The notes: generated by a model not told the origin, from the sequence alone. A stretch of 64,000 nucleotides of DNA from Kineosporia succinea (GCF_030811555.1 NZ_JAUSQZ010000001.1:7251241-7315240), one strand, 5' to 3'. Counted from the stretch's first letter, positions 1-9,413 are shown. Numbers and translations: made by a program.

Positions 1-1201
1 CGGCACCGACGACGGTGGTGTTCCCGAGCCTCTCGCCGGGCTTGAACGCCCCCAGCGTCTCGTCGTAGGCCAGCGCACCCCGCACATGGCTGAACAGGTG
101 CGCGGTGGGGTTCCAGCCGCCGGAGACCAGGAGCAGGTCGCAGCTGAGGCCGAACTCCTTGCCGTCGGCGTCGACCACGGCGACGGACGCGATGCGCCCC
201 TGCGTCTGCGGGGTGGCGTCGGCGGGGAGGAGGGCACGGGTGGAGACGACGCGGGCACCCCGGTGGGTCCTCACCCCCGTCTCGGGACCTGCGGCGCGGG
301 TCTCGATCACCGTCACGTCCGCCCCCGCCGCCGCCAGGTCCTCGGCCGCCCGGTAGGCCGCGTCGTCACTGGTGAACACCACCACCTGGCGCCCGGCGAG
401 AACGCCGTAACGGTGCAGGAAGTCACGAGCGGAGGCTGCGAGCATGATGCCCGGCCGGTCGTTGTCGGCGAACACGATGGGACGCTCGTGAGCACCGGTC
501 GCGACCACCACGTGCTTGGCCCGCACCCGGTGCACCCGCTGACGGGAACGGTTCACGGGCGGCTGCGCCAGGTGGTCGGTGCGCCGCTCCAGCGCCAGCA
601 CGAAACCGTCGTCGTAGTGCCCGATCGCGGTGGTACGGGGCAGGTACTCGAACTCCGGGTAGGTGCCGAGCTCGTGCAGGACACCCTCGACGAAACCGAG
701 AGACGGCTCCCCGTGCACCGTCTCGCTCCCGGTGAGTGACCCACCCGCGTCGGGACGATCGTCCACCATCAACACCCGCTCACCCCGGCGGGCCGCGGTG
801 AGCGCCGCGAGCAGACCGGAGGGACCGGCCCCGACCACGAGAGTGTCGACGTGGTGGTACTTCCGGTCGTAGCGCGCCGTGTCGGGCACGTCGGCGAGAC
901 GGCCCTGGCCGTTGAGGCCACGCACCACCAGGCCGTCTACCAGCTCGACCGTCGAGGCCAGCAGCATCGGCTCGGGGAAGGGCTCCTCGATCTGCACCAG
1001 ACCGGTCGGGTCCTCGCTCCACGATGCGGTGATTCCGCGCGGGCGGCCCAGTTTCACGCTGGTGCCGATCTTCGTCACCCCGTGGGCCAGCAGCGCCGAG
1101 GCGACCGTGTCACCCGGGTGCCCGGTGTACGCGCGGCCGTCGAAGGTGAAGCTGATGGTCCTCGAGCGGTCGACCCGCCCGAACCCGTCGACGCGGCTCA
1201 T
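1..1201 (-). CDS. soxA: Sarcosine oxidase alpha subunit, 5'-terminal part (runs off the window)
   Basis: Large subunit of heterotetrameric sarcosine oxidase, which oxidatively demethylates sarcosine to glycine with transfer of the one-carbon unit to tetrahydrofolate. The ATG at 1201 overlaps the soxD stop. About 400 codons are visible, against roughly 950-1000 in the family. The first ~100 residues match the ferredoxin-like N-terminal domain (FDGRAYTGHPGDTVASALLA, about residues 20-39), followed by a dinucleotide-binding motif (VVGAGPSGLLAA, about 122-133) and the ATGAHERPIVFADNDRPGIM segment typical of SoxA. The aminomethyltransferase-like C-terminal half lies outside the window. Third in the sox operon. 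Confidence 0.93.
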   Translation of the reverse strand, partial: MSRVDGFGRVDRSRTISFTFDGRAYTGHPGDTVASALLAHGVTKIGTSVKLGRPRGITASWSEDPTGLVQIEEPFPEPMLLASTVELVDGLVVRGLNGQGRLADVPDTARYDRKYHHVDTLVVGAGPSGLLAALTAARRGERVLMVDDRPDAGGSLTGSETVHGEPSLGFVEGVLHELGTYPEFEYLPRTTAIGHYDDGFVLALERRTDHLAQPPVNRSRQRVHRVRAKHVVVATGAHERPIVFADNDRPGIMLAASARDFLHRYGVLAGRQVVVFTSDDAAYRAAEDLAAAGADVTVIETRAAGPETGVRTHRGARVVSTRALLPADATPQTQGRIASVAVVDADGKEFGLSCDLLLVSGGWNPTAHLFSHVRGALAYDETLGAFKPGERLGNTTVVGA

Positions 1202-1464
1202 GGCTTCTCACCGATCCGGTAGGTGGAGTGGAAGGCGTAGGTACGGGTGTCGCGCACCGCGTTGAACCACCGGCGGCAACCCCCGCTGTGGCTCCATCGC
1301 TCGGCGAACTCGCCCTTGGTGTTGTCGCGGAAGAAGACGTACCGGGCCCACTCCTCGTCACTCAGCTCGGAGGGCGTCTCCGGGTAGGCGATGTGCGCCT
1401 GTCCTCCGTAGTGGAACTCGACCTCCTCGCGAGGGCCGCAGTACGGGCATTCGATCAGTTGCAT
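1198..1464 (-). CDS. soxD: Sarcosine oxidase delta subunit
   Basis: Small zinc-binding subunit of heterotetrameric sarcosine oxidase, 88 residues, the usual family length. The zinc site is readable as CPYCG near the N-terminus, the QAHIAYP segment in the middle and HSGGCRRWF at about residues 59-67, the standard Cys-Cys-His-Cys arrangement. It lies 12 nt after soxB and its TGA overlaps the soxA ATG, so the three subunits are probably translationally coupled and made in equal amounts. Nothing unusual was seen. Confidence 0.95.
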   Translation of the reverse strand: MQLIECPYCGPREEVEFHYGGQAHIAYPETPSELSDEEWARYVFFRDNTKGEFAERWSHSGGCRRWFNAVRDTRTYAFHSTYRIGEKP

Positions 1465-1476
1465 CAGCTGACTCCC

Positions 1477-2712
1477 TCAGTGCGCCACGGCGGCGGCGCC
1501 GTGCTCGTCGACGAGTGCCCCGGAGACGAATCGGTCGAGGGCGAAGGGCGCGACGTACTCGTGCGGCCGGCCGTTGGCCACGGTGTCGGCCAGGCACCAG
1601 CCGATGCCCGGGGTGGCCTTGAAACCGCCCGTTCCCCAGCCGGAGTTGACGAACAGGTTGCGGTAGGGCGTGTGCCCGACGACGGGCGACGCGTCGGGCG
1701 TCACGTCGACGATGCCGCCCCAGGTGCGCAGCAGGTGGGCGCGGGCGAACACCGGGAACAGCTCGACGGCCGCGGCCATCTGGCGCTCGATGACGTGGAA
1801 CGCGCCGCGCTGGCCGTACCCGTTGTACGAGTCGACGCCCGCGCCCATCACCAGCTCACCCTTGTGGGCCTGGGAGACGTAGACGTGCACGGCGTTGGAC
1901 ATCACGATGGTCGGGTGCACCGGCTCGAGCAGCTCGGAGACCAGCGCCTGCAGGGGGTGCGACTGCAGCGGCGCCCTGACGCCGAGCATGTCGAGCAGCG
2001 TCGAGGTGTGCCCGGCCGAGCAGAGAGCGACCGTGCCGCAGCCGATGTCACCCCTGGAGGTCCGTACCCCGGTGACCGTGTCGCCGTCGGTGATGAAGCC
2101 GGTGACCTCGCAGTCCTGGATCAGGTCGACGCCGGCCTCGTCCGCCCGGCGGGCGAAACCCCAGGCCACCCAGTCGTGCTTGGCGATACCGGCGCGGGGC
2201 TGGTAGGTGGCGCCCTGCACCGGGTACCGGATGTCGTCGGAGATGTTCACGATCGGGCAGATCTTGGCGACCTCGTCGGGCGTCAGCCACTCCGCGTCGA
2301 TGCCGTTGAGCTTGTTGGCCTCGACCCGGCGCACCGAGTCGCGCACGTCCTGCTCGGTGTGGGCCAGGTTCAGCACGCCGCGCTGCGAGAACAGGATCGG
2401 GTAGCCGAGGTCTTCCTCCAGCCCCTCCCAGAGCTTGAGCGCGTGCTCGTAGATGGCCGCCGACTCGTCCCACAGGTAGTTGGACCGGATCAGCGTGGTG
2501 TTGCGGGCCATGTTGCCGCCGGCCAGCCAGCCCTTCTCGAGCACCGCGACGTTCGTGATGCCGTGGTTCCTGGCCAGGTAGTGCGCGGTGGCCAGGCCGT
2601 GGCCGCCGCCCCCGACGATGACCACGTCGTAGGTCCTCTTCGGTTCCGGGTTGCGCCAGAGGAAGTCGGCGTGCTCGGGAAGGTGCGCACCGGGCGGGGT
2701 TTCGTGGGTCAC
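1477..2712 (-). CDS. soxB: Sarcosine oxidase beta subunit
   Basis: FAD/FMN-binding catalytic subunit of heterotetrameric sarcosine oxidase, 411 residues, full length. The Rossmann motif [17 protein letters not shown] sits at residues 31-47. His179 in the [12 protein letters not shown] segment is in the place where the family carries its covalently bound FMN. A second flavin-binding stretch ([15 protein letters not shown]) lies near the C-terminus. Its ATG overlaps the stop of the upstream glyA relic in an ATGA arrangement, so translation coupling to the head of the operon survives even though the upstream gene is broken. Confidence 0.96.
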   Translation of the reverse strand: MTHETPPGAHLPEHADFLWRNPEPKRTYDVVIVGGGGHGLATAHYLARNHGITNVAVLEKGWLAGGNMARNTTLIRSNYLWDESAAIYEHALKLWEGLEEDLGYPILFSQRGVLNLAHTEQDVRDSVRRVEANKLNGIDAEWLTPDEVAKICPIVNISDDIRYPVQGATYQPRAGIAKHDWVAWGFARRADEAGVDLIQDCEVTGFITDGDTVTGVRTSRGDIGCGTVALCSAGHTSTLLDMLGVRAPLQSHPLQALVSELLEPVHPTIVMSNAVHVYVSQAHKGELVMGAGVDSYNGYGQRGAFHVIERQMAAAVELFPVFARAHLLRTWGGIVDVTPDASPVVGHTPYRNLFVNSGWGTGGFKATPGIGWCLADTVANGRPHEYVAPFALDRFVSGALVDEHGAAAVAH

Positions 2713-3064
2713 GGCTGCAGCTCCGGGGAGAGGGGGTGGCGGGCGGCGAGCCGGCGGACGCGCCGGTGGAGCTGGTCGACGTCGGCTCGCGTCCGGAGGG
2801 TCGCGGCGATGGTGTCGGCGATGGTGTCGGCGACCTCCTCGAAGTCACCGACCAGGGATCCCCGGTCCGCGAGCGCCGGGGTGCCGGCGTACGTGCCGGT
2901 GGGCGCCGCCCCCTGGGCCTGCGTGACGGCCGGCGGGGCGACGTTCTCGTCGGCGATCATCCCCAGCGTGTCGCGCTGACGGCCGGGTTCCGCCACGGCC
3001 TGCACCTCGGATCGGCCGCGCGCAGGTGCTGGTTCAGGACGTGGGGCGGGCCAGTGGACGGCAC
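2709..3064 (-). pseudogene. glyA: Internally deleted and frameshifted serine hydroxymethyltransferase (glyA relic)
   Basis: Remnant of the SHMT gene that normally heads actinobacterial sox operons. From a GTG at 3064, placed 5 nt after a GGAGGAGG ribosome site, one frame reads VLNQHLRAADP, the usual SHMT N-terminus. Near 3010 the homology jumps to another frame, as if one base were lost, and continues DTLGMIADENVAPPAVTQAQ, the conserved ENF..AV..AQG region. After TGTYA it jumps directly to GTPALADRG and the C-terminal domain ending [10 protein letters not shown]. About 330-350 codons are missing, including the PLP lysine region. A GTG at 3005 leaves a 98-codon open frame that ends in the soxB ATGA overlap. 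Confidence 0.8.
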
Positions 3065-3100
3065 CGGTGCCTCCTCCGGCGGGAATGACTGACGTACAAC

Positions 3101-3110
3101 TGATATATCA
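3101..3110. promoter_or_regulatory. TGATATATCA palindrome in the sox operon promoter region
   Basis: A 10-bp AT-rich perfect palindrome 37 bp upstream of the ancestral glyA start, in the gap between the sox operon and the divergent sigma-factor gene. AT-rich palindromes are rare in this sequence. It could be a regulator site (GntR-type regulators often control sarcosine genes) or include a -10 element. Inference only. Confidence 0.35.
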
Positions 3111-3207
3111 AACCCGGGTCAGATGCCAGGGGTTGACCCCGGCGGCTTTTCGGTGACCATGGAAAATCTCTGGCGCGGTGGACGGAACGCCGGCCCGCGA
3201 GCCGGAC

Positions 3208-3810
3208 ATGAGAACAGGTGTGAGGAACTCTGACGACGCGTTCCGGCAGCTCTACACGGCCAACTTCACCGCGATCCTGAACTTCGCGCTGCGCCGGGTG
3301 GACACGGCCGAGGACGCGGCCGACCTGGTCGCCGAGACCTTCCTGGTGGCCTGGCGGCGCCGCGACGAGATGCCTCACGACGCCCAGGCCCGGCTGTGGC
3401 TGTTCGGCGTGGCCCGGCTCCTGCTGGCCAACCACTCCCGGGGCGAGCAGCGCCGGGGTCAGCTCGGCGAGCGGCTGCGGCGCGAGTTCCGCGACGACCC
3501 CACGCTCAACGACCCGGCCGCCGACCTGGTCGAGGTCCTGGCCGTGGACGCGGCGCTGGGCGCGCTGGCCCCCACCGACCGGGAGGTGCTGGAACTGACC
3601 GTCTGGGACCAGCTCACGCCCCGCGAGATCGGTGTGCTGCTCGGGCTTCCGGCCCGGGTGGTGCGTTCCCGGCTCTTCCGGGCCCGGGCCCACCTGCGTG
3701 AGCAGATCACCCCGGCGGCCGCGCGTGACGGACGGGCCTCACCCGGACATGTACCGGACGACCGCATCCGCTCGCACCCAGGCCTGAGCAGCACGGAGGG
3801 CAAGGCATGA
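3208..3810 (+). CDS. ECF-type RNA polymerase sigma factor
   Basis: Sigma-70 family factor of the extracytoplasmic-function type, about 200 residues. Region 2 is seen at DDAFRQLYTANFTAILNFAL and the following AEDAADLVAETFLVAW; region 4 at LAPTDREVLELTVWDQLTPR with its helix-turn-helix (EIGVLLGLPARVVRSRLFRA). I chose the ATG at 3208; an in-frame GTG at 3178 would add ten residues without domain content. The stop overlaps the next ATG (ATGA), so it is coupled to a membrane protein of the kind that partners such sigma factors. The ~35-residue tail after region 4 is unstructured. Confidence 0.88.
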   Translation: MRTGVRNSDDAFRQLYTANFTAILNFALRRVDTAEDAADLVAETFLVAWRRRDEMPHDAQARLWLFGVARLLLANHSRGEQRRGQLGERLRREFRDDPTLNDPAADLVEVLAVDAALGALAPTDREVLELTVWDQLTPREIGVLLGLPARVVRSRLFRARAHLREQITPAAARDGRASPGHVPDDRIRSHPGLSSTEGKA

Positions 3811-4844
3811 ACCAGCCGGAGATCGACGACCTCATGCGCCGGGTGCGCCCCGTCGCCGCGCCGTCCCGCCTGCACCAGGCCGGGCAGGAGCTCCTGGAGG
3901 AGATCATGTCCAGCACCGACGACATCCCCGACGTCACGCCCATCCCGTGGCGCCGCCGCACCCCGCCGAGGGTCTGGTGGCTCGTCGGGGTGGCCGCCGC
4001 CCTCGCCCTCGTCGTCCCGCTGGCCCTGACCACGCTCGCCCGCGGGCGCGATCACGCCGCGCCCGCGTCCCCGCCGGAGCGTCCGCCCTACTCCGTCCCG
4101 GGGAACCCCTGGCTGGTCCTGGACGCCACGGGCTGGCAGCTGGAGTCGCTGTACCAGGGGTCCGAGCGGGACGGCTCGATGATCTACCGACGCGGCCAGG
4201 GGCAGGAACGCCTCACGATCTCCTGGCTGCCGGTCGCGTTGCAGCGCAGGACTCTCGAACGCCTGACCGAGGACGCGAAGCCCACGAAGACGATCGGCTA
4301 CCTGGGGCACCGGGCGACGATCTACGACGGGCCGGGCACCTGGGTGACGGTGCTGCCTCTCGGTCAGGTCTCGGTCTCGCTCCGGGCCACCGGGCTGACG
4401 TCCGCCGAGGACTTCGACAACCTGCTCGGCAACCTGACCCACCTCGACGAGAAGACCTGGCCGGACCACCTGGGCGACACGGTGGTGACCCCCCGGGAGT
4501 CGGCCGCCGAGGCGGTGCGGGTCACGGCCGACATCAAGCTCCCCGCCGGCGTCGAGGCCGCTGACCTCAGGGGCGAATTTCCCCAGGACCGCTACTACTT
4601 CGGCATGGACGTGCTCAACGTGGTGGCCTGCGGCTGGCTCGAGGACTACACCCGGGCCCGGAGGGCCGGTGACGAGAGGACCATGGCCGAGGCCGATGCC
4701 GCACTGGGCGAGTACCCGCACTGGACCCTGCTGCAGGAGATGAACCGCACCGGCGACTGGGGCATGGCCATACCGGTGTACGCCACCAGGGTCGCGTCCC
4801 GGAGTGACGTCTCCGACTACCCGGACACCTTCGTCTGCGACTGA
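3807..4844 (+). CDS. Anti-sigma-like single-pass membrane protein (CU044_5270-type)
   Basis: 345 residues. The first ~50 residues (MNQPEIDDLMRRVRPVAAPS) are charged and cytoplasmic, followed by one transmembrane segment at about 55-73 (VWWLVGVAAALALVVPLALT) and a large extracytoplasmic domain. This layout, encoded directly behind an ECF sigma factor with overlapping start and stop, is that of the CU044_5270 family, which is often encoded next to sigma factors. I infer that it holds or releases the sigma factor in response to an envelope signal. No zinc-binding anti-sigma motif (HxxxCxxC) is visible, so regulation would differ from the ZAS class. Confidence 0.65.
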   Translation: MNQPEIDDLMRRVRPVAAPSRLHQAGQELLEEIMSSTDDIPDVTPIPWRRRTPPRVWWLVGVAAALALVVPLALTTLARGRDHAAPASPPERPPYSVPGNPWLVLDATGWQLESLYQGSERDGSMIYRRGQGQERLTISWLPVALQRRTLERLTEDAKPTKTIGYLGHRATIYDGPGTWVTVLPLGQVSVSLRATGLTSAEDFDNLLGNLTHLDEKTWPDHLGDTVVTPRESAAEAVRVTADIKLPAGVEAADLRGEFPQDRYYFGMDVLNVVACGWLEDYTRARRAGDERTMAEADAALGEYPHWTLLQEMNRTGDWGMAIPVYATRVASRSDVSDYPDTFVCD

Positions 4845-4847
4845 GCT

Positions 4848-5480
4848 CTACGGCCTCAGCTGCGCCAGCGAGCTGATGAGCCGTTCCTCGATGCCCTCGG
4901 GCCAGGGGAACGCCGCGGTGGAGGCCCGCTGGTGCGCCAGGCCGTGCAGTCCCAGCCAGAGGGCCACCACGTCGACCGACGGGTCGGCGGTCGATTCCCC
5001 CGCCTCCACACAGGCCGCCAGCGCCGTGCCCAGGATCGCGAAACTCTCGTCGCCCAGCGTCTGCATGTCCTCGCGCCTCACCGAGGTCTCCTCGCTGAGG
5101 TTCGGCACCCAGAGCCCGCCGAACATCGTGCGGTAGCGCTGCGGATGCGTCCTGGCGAAGTCCAGGTACGCGTGGCACACACCCTCGAGACGCTGCCGGG
5201 GCCCGGCGCCCGGCCGCTCCCCCGCCTCGCGCAGCACCACGTTCAGCTCGGCCAGGGCGCTGCGCACCACGGCCAGCATGATCGCGGGCTGGTCGGGGAA
5301 GTGCTTGTAGATCGAGGGAGCCGCGATCCCGGCCTGCCGCGCGATCGAGCGCAGGGTCAGCGTGCGCTCGTCACCGCTCTCGTCGAGCAGCTCGATCGCC
5401 GCCAGCACGATCTCGTCACGCAGGCGGCCACCCTCACCCCGGCGGTTACGGGTGCGCGTCCCCTTCTCCACTTTCTCCAC
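4848..5480 (-). CDS. TetR/AcrR family transcriptional regulator
   Basis: 210 residues. The N-terminal helix-turn-helix reads LTLRSIARQAGIAAPSIYKH (about residues 41-60), followed by a C-terminal ligand-binding domain of the WHG type (FARTHPQRYRTMFGG). A basic N-terminal stretch (KGTRTRNRRGEGGRLRDEI) precedes it. The gene ends three bases from the convergent anti-sigma-like gene. Its target is unknown; the region just upstream of its start holds an imperfect inverted repeat that could be an autoregulatory site. Confidence 0.9.
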   Translation of the reverse strand: MEKVEKGTRTRNRRGEGGRLRDEIVLAAIELLDESGDERTLTLRSIARQAGIAAPSIYKHFPDQPAIMLAVVRSALAELNVVLREAGERPGAGPRQRLEGVCHAYLDFARTHPQRYRTMFGGLWVPNLSEETSVRREDMQTLGDESFAILGTALAACVEAGESTADPSVDVVALWLGLHGLAHQRASTAAFPWPEGIEERLISSLAQLRP

Positions 5481-5725
5481 CCGGCCACCCTACGCCACGT
5501 AACCTTTCAAGCGTTAGGCAAGGCTGGACGCACGCGAGGGTTCAGCATCACCCGGTGCAGCGGGCGCCGTCAGCAGCGCGAGCAGCTCGTGGGTGAGGGC
5601 GACCAGCGGCAGATCCAGTTCACCGCTGGTCGTGGCGCCGCCGGGCGAACGTCGTCGGGGCACGTCCTGTTCGACGGTGAACGTCTGGCTTGATCGCATC
5701 CAGCGCCACGTGTCTACTGCGAGAC
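5481..5725. other. Intergenic region with a possible TetR operator and a possible gene remnant
   Basis: Divergent promoter space between the TetR gene and the acyltransferase operon. At 5500-5516 there is TAAC-9 bp-GTTA, 20 bp from the TetR start, a candidate operator. On the minus strand 5514-5699 is open; its residues GELDLPLVALTHELLALLTA resemble the C-terminal end of 3-hydroxyisobutyrate-dehydrogenase-type enzymes, so this may be a degraded gene end. Both readings are weak. Confidence 0.3.
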
Positions 5726-7333
5726 ATGACGTACGACTTCTCCCCGTGGACCTACGTCCAGTCCGGTGACCAGGCCGAGGCGGGAGCCCGCGCGCAGCAG
5801 GAGCGGCATCAGCGCGAGCTCGGGTTCGACTTCGGCGAGCACTGTTTCGTCTCGACCCGGGCCGAGGTGCAGAACACCGAACTCGTTCTCGGCGACCGCG
5901 GTTACGTCGCGGCCGGGGCCTACCTGACCGGCCGGCTGCGGGCCGGTCGCGACGTGTCGGTGAACGCGTACGCGGTGGTGCGGGGTGAGGTGAGGCTGGG
6001 CGACGCGGTGCGCATCGGCGCGCACACCTCGATCCTGGCGTTCAACCACACGTTCGACGATCCCGAGGTCGAGGTCTTCCGCCAGCCGATGAGCACGCGC
6101 GGGGTCACGGTCGGGAACGACGTCTGGATCGGCTCGCACGTCGTGGTGCTCGACGGGGTCACGGTCGGCGACCGCGCGGTGCTGGCCGCCGGGGCCGTGG
6201 TGACGAAGGACGTCCCCGCCGGGGCGGTGGTCGGCGGCAACCCGGCCCGGCTGATCCGCTGGCGGGTGCCCCCGGCCGATCCCGCGACGGGAGCGATCGG
6301 CACCGACCTGGCCACCCGCCTGCGCACCTTCGCCGACACCGTGCGAGCCCAGGCCCCGGGCTTTCTCGAGCGCAGCTGGGACCCCGCGAGCCGTCTCTTC
6401 ACCGACCGACCGGGCGCGCCCGCCACCGTCCGCGCCCAGTGCGACGCCGTCGAGATCGCCGACCTGCTGCTGAACCGGGCTCCCGACCAGCTGCCCGCCG
6501 CCGAGCAGATCAGCCGTCTGCGCGACGGGCAGGACCCGGCGACCGGCCTGGTTCCCGAGCTGACCCGGCCTCTTTCCGACCGGGGCCTGCACGATCCCAC
6601 CGCCGCGTACCACGTGCTCTGCGTCGGCTACGCCCTCGACCTCCTCGGCAGCTCGTTCGCGCACCCGATCGCCGACCTGGGCCTCGTCACCCGCCTCGAC
6701 GACCTGCCCTGGGCCCGGAACGCCTGGCAGGCGGGGCATCTCGTCGACGGCGCGGGCACCGCCCTGCTCTGGAACCGCAGGCTCGGGGTGACGAACCCGG
6801 GCGCGGCCGAGTCGCTGTTCGGATGGCTGTACCTGAACGCCGACCCGCGCAGCGGCCTCTGGGGCGATCCGGCTCCGGACAGCGGCCTGCTGCAGCCCGT
6901 GAACGGTTTCTACCGGGCCTCCCGCGGCACGTTCGCGCAGTTCGGCCGTCCCCTGCTGCACCCGGAGCGCGTGATCGACACCGTGCTCGAGCACGCCCGC
7001 GACGCCCGGTACTTCCGGCCCGAGCACCAGAATGCCTGCAACGTGCTGGATGTCGCACACCCGCTGTGGCTGACCCGGGCCACCGGGCACCGCGCCGACG
7101 AGGTGCACACCCTGGCCCGGCGCCTGCTCACCGACGCTCTCGGGCACTTCACCGACGGCGAGGGTTTCGGGTTCCGGGCGCCCGGGGCGAAGGGTCTGCC
7201 CGAGACGGAGCCCGGACTGCAGGGCACCGAGATGTGGCTCGCCACGATCTGGCTCCTCGCCGACATCGCCGGTGTGTCAGCAGCTCTCGGCTACCGGCCG
7301 AGAGGTGTGCACCGGCCGGAGCCCGCCGCGTGA
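5726..7333 (+). CDS. Hexapeptide-repeat acyltransferase fused to an alpha-toroid domain
   Basis: 535 residues from the ATG at 5726; an in-frame TTG at 5690 is less likely. Residues ~45-185 form a left-handed beta-helix acyltransferase: repeated [IV]G hexapeptides ([18 protein letters not shown]), a probable catalytic His in LAFNHTFDD and the closing [13 protein letters not shown] signature of maltose/galactoside O-acetyltransferase relatives. Residues ~210-525 are a separate helical domain with repeats such as [19 protein letters not shown], resembling (alpha/alpha) toroid proteins of the prenyltransferase/terpenoid-cyclase-like fold. The stop overlaps the next start (GTGA). The substrate is unknown; the operon suggests sugar-derivative metabolism. 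Confidence 0.75.
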   Translation: MTYDFSPWTYVQSGDQAEAGARAQQERHQRELGFDFGEHCFVSTRAEVQNTELVLGDRGYVAAGAYLTGRLRAGRDVSVNAYAVVRGEVRLGDAVRIGAHTSILAFNHTFDDPEVEVFRQPMSTRGVTVGNDVWIGSHVVVLDGVTVGDRAVLAAGAVVTKDVPAGAVVGGNPARLIRWRVPPADPATGAIGTDLATRLRTFADTVRAQAPGFLERSWDPASRLFTDRPGAPATVRAQCDAVEIADLLLNRAPDQLPAAEQISRLRDGQDPATGLVPELTRPLSDRGLHDPTAAYHVLCVGYALDLLGSSFAHPIADLGLVTRLDDLPWARNAWQAGHLVDGAGTALLWNRRLGVTNPGAAESLFGWLYLNADPRSGLWGDPAPDSGLLQPVNGFYRASRGTFAQFGRPLLHPERVIDTVLEHARDARYFRPEHQNACNVLDVAHPLWLTRATGHRADEVHTLARRLLTDALGHFTDGEGFGFRAPGAKGLPETEPGLQGTEMWLATIWLLADIAGVSAALGYRPRGVHRPEPAA

Positions 7334-8310
7334 CCCGCGCCCGGGTGGTCATGGACCCCGAGCTCTGGGCCCGGCAGTCGAGCGCCGCGCACCGGGCCCG
7401 GCTGCACGAGCTGGCAGTGGTCGACTCCCCCACCTGCGTGGCCGGTTTCGAGGGCCTGGACGACGTGGAGGTCCTGATCACCGGATGGGGCACCCCGACC
7501 CTCGACGCGGCGGCGCTCGACCGGCTCCCGGCCCTGCGGGCGGTGCTCCACAGCGCGGGCACCGTGCGCAGGCTCACAACCCCGGCGGTCTGGGAACGAG
7601 GCATCCAGGTGTCCAGCGGCGCCGCGGTGAACGCCGAGCCAGTGGCGCAGTTCACTCTCGCGGCGGTCCTCATGGCGGGCAAGAAGGCCCCGTTCCTGGC
7701 CGCCCACGACGGTCTCACCTGGTCGTCGGCCGCCCGGGAGGTCTACGGCCCTCTCGGCAACGCGGCCCTGACGATCGGCATCGTGGGCCACTCACACATC
7801 GGCCGGCGGGTGCTGGAGCTCGTGCGGACGGTGCTTCCCGACGCCCGTTGCCTGGTCAGCGACCCGTTCGCCGACCCCCGGCAGCTGCGCGGCGCCGAAG
7901 CCGCGCCCCTCCCCGAGATGCTCCCGCAGCTCGACATCCTGACGATCCACGCCCCCGAACTGCCCAGCACCCGGCACCTCATCGGGGCCGGCGAGCTCGC
8001 CCGGCTGCCCGACCACAGCACGATCATCAACACAGCTCGTGGCAGCTTGATCGACACTTCCGCACTTGAGGCCGAATGCGGGTCCGGACGGCTCAACGCA
8101 ATCCTCGATGTCACCGATCCGGAGCCCCTGCCCGCGCGCTCCCGGCTGAGAAACCTGCCGAATGTGATGATCACTCCGCACATAGCGGGTTCCACGGGGT
8201 CCGAGACCCTGCGGATGACCGACGCGGTGCTCGACGAACTCGCCCGATACATGGCCGGACAGCCGCTGGCGCGGCCGGTACGGCAGGAAGATCTGGTGCA
8301 CAGTGCCTGA
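7330..8310 (+). CDS. D-isomer-specific 2-hydroxyacid dehydrogenase
   Basis: 326 residues from a GTG that overlaps the preceding stop. NAD-binding motif [17 protein letters not shown] at about residues 155-171, then the family active-site elements: [13 protein letters not shown] with Arg (about 238), a Glu-containing loop near VTDPEPLP and His in [13 protein letters not shown] (about 283). It should interconvert a 2-keto acid and a D-2-hydroxy acid in the cytoplasm. The next gene starts eight bases before this one ends. Phosphoglycerate-dehydrogenase-like proteins in such cassettes are mostly of unknown substrate, and I cannot narrow it further. Confidence 0.88.
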   Translation: MTRARVVMDPELWARQSSAAHRARLHELAVVDSPTCVAGFEGLDDVEVLITGWGTPTLDAAALDRLPALRAVLHSAGTVRRLTTPAVWERGIQVSSGAAVNAEPVAQFTLAAVLMAGKKAPFLAAHDGLTWSSAAREVYGPLGNAALTIGIVGHSHIGRRVLELVRTVLPDARCLVSDPFADPRQLRGAEAAPLPEMLPQLDILTIHAPELPSTRHLIGAGELARLPDHSTIINTARGSLIDTSALEAECGSGRLNAILDVTDPEPLPARSRLRNLPNVMITPHIAGSTGSETLRMTDAVLDELARYMAGQPLARPVRQEDLVHSA

Positions 8311-9163
8311 GAATCTGCGTCCGGGCCTGTGCTCGGTCACCTTTCGTTCACTACCGGCGGACGCGGTGGTCGCGCGGGCGGCGGATGCCGGCCTGCGCTG
8401 CATCGAGTGGGGCGGGGACGTGCACGTCCCACCGGGGCGGCCCGACATCGCCCGCCGGGTGCGCGCCCTGACCGAGGACGCGGGCCTGGCGGTCGCGTCG
8501 TACGGGTCGTACTTCCGGACCGGAACGGATGTGGATTCCGCTGCGCAGTTCGGCCTCGTGCTGGAATCCGCCCGGGCGCTCGGCGCGCCGAGGATCCGGA
8601 TCTGGGCCGGGTCGGAGGGTTCCGCGCAGACATCCGGCCTTTCTGATCTCGTCAGAATGACGCGTAAAGCTCTGCTCGAGGCGGATAGGCGGACCGCGGA
8701 TGAGGGAATTGATCTGGCGTTCGAATTTCACGGCGGTACGTTCACTGACACCGCAGAGTCGGCTTTACGACTGATCGCTTCCGTGGACCAACCGCGTATT
8801 GGTTCGTACTGGCAACCACCTAACGGAATGCCCGACGCCGGGGCCCTCGAAGGATTGCGCCTTCTTCTGCCCGTGCTGCGCGGAGTTCACGTGTTCTCGT
8901 GGTGGCCGGACACCGAGCGCCTGCCTCTGACGGCCCGCGCGGACCTGTGGCGAGCGGCGATCTCCGAGCTCACCGACCACGGGCAGGACCTGGATCTGCT
9001 GCTGGAGTTCGTGCCGGACGACGACCCGGACGTCTTGCGCCGCGAGGCCGCCACGCTGCGCTCCTGGATCACCGAGGCGCGGCGCGACCGTGAGGCCCGG
9101 CACGAGCCCGAGGCCGGGGCCAGGCACGAGGGCGGGGCCGGCCAGGAGCGTGAGGCCCGGTAA
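8303..9163 (+). CDS. Sugar phosphate isomerase/epimerase-like TIM-barrel protein
   Basis: 286 residues, GTG start inside the end of the dehydrogenase gene. Xylose-isomerase-like TIM barrel (AP_endonuc_2 family): metal-ligand candidates are Glu in RCIEWGGDVH, Glu/His in LAFEFHGGTF, His in RGVHVFSWWP and Glu in DLLLEFVPDDD. The last ~25 residues are a charged repeat of EARHE/GARHE type not expected in the family, probably a low-complexity extension. Third gene of a three-gene operon with the acyltransferase fusion and a hydroxyacid dehydrogenase; the reaction is likely isomerisation or dehydration of a sugar-like molecule. Confidence 0.8.
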   Translation: MPENLRPGLCSVTFRSLPADAVVARAADAGLRCIEWGGDVHVPPGRPDIARRVRALTEDAGLAVASYGSYFRTGTDVDSAAQFGLVLESARALGAPRIRIWAGSEGSAQTSGLSDLVRMTRKALLEADRRTADEGIDLAFEFHGGTFTDTAESALRLIASVDQPRIGSYWQPPNGMPDAGALEGLRLLLPVLRGVHVFSWWPDTERLPLTARADLWRAAISELTDHGQDLDLLLEFVPDDDPDVLRREAATLRSWITEARRDREARHEPEAGARHEGGAGQEREAR

Positions 9164-9200
9164 GCACCCAGGTCAGACCAACCAGGCCGGACCGAGCAGG

Positions 9201-9413
9201 TCAGGCCGGGTCGGCCACCAGGTGGTCACGGATGGCCCGCAGACGGGCGAGACGGGAGCCCGGGTCGTCGGAACGGGACACGTCGACACCGGTGTGGGGC
9301 CTGACCACGGCGCTGGGCTCCCAGCGAAGGTCGGACGAGTCGGCCGGCCGGCCCTTCGCCGCGAGAGCGCGGCGAGCGAGACGTCGGACGGACGGACGCG
9401 AGCTGATCTCCAT
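9201..9413 (-). CDS. Small basic protein of unknown function
   Basis: 70 residues from the ATG at 9413 (MEISSRPSVRRLARRALAAK), ending with RLARLRAIRDHLVADPA. I do not recognise a family. Codon use is strongly G/C at third positions, as in neighbouring real genes, and a weak purine-rich site lies upstream. It is rich in Arg and has no membrane segment. It lies about 110 bp downstream of the cspA terminator in the same orientation, so it probably has its own promoter. A longer frame starting at 9536 would run through the terminator and is unlikely. Confidence 0.45.
   Translation of the reverse strand: MEISSRPSVRRLARRALAAKGRPADSSDLRWEPSAVVRPHTGVDVSRSDDPGSRLARLRAIRDHLVADPA

Noticed and set aside
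1228-2979. 583-codon plus-strand open frame
   Set aside because: Antisense to soxD, soxB and the glyA relic, all well supported by homology.
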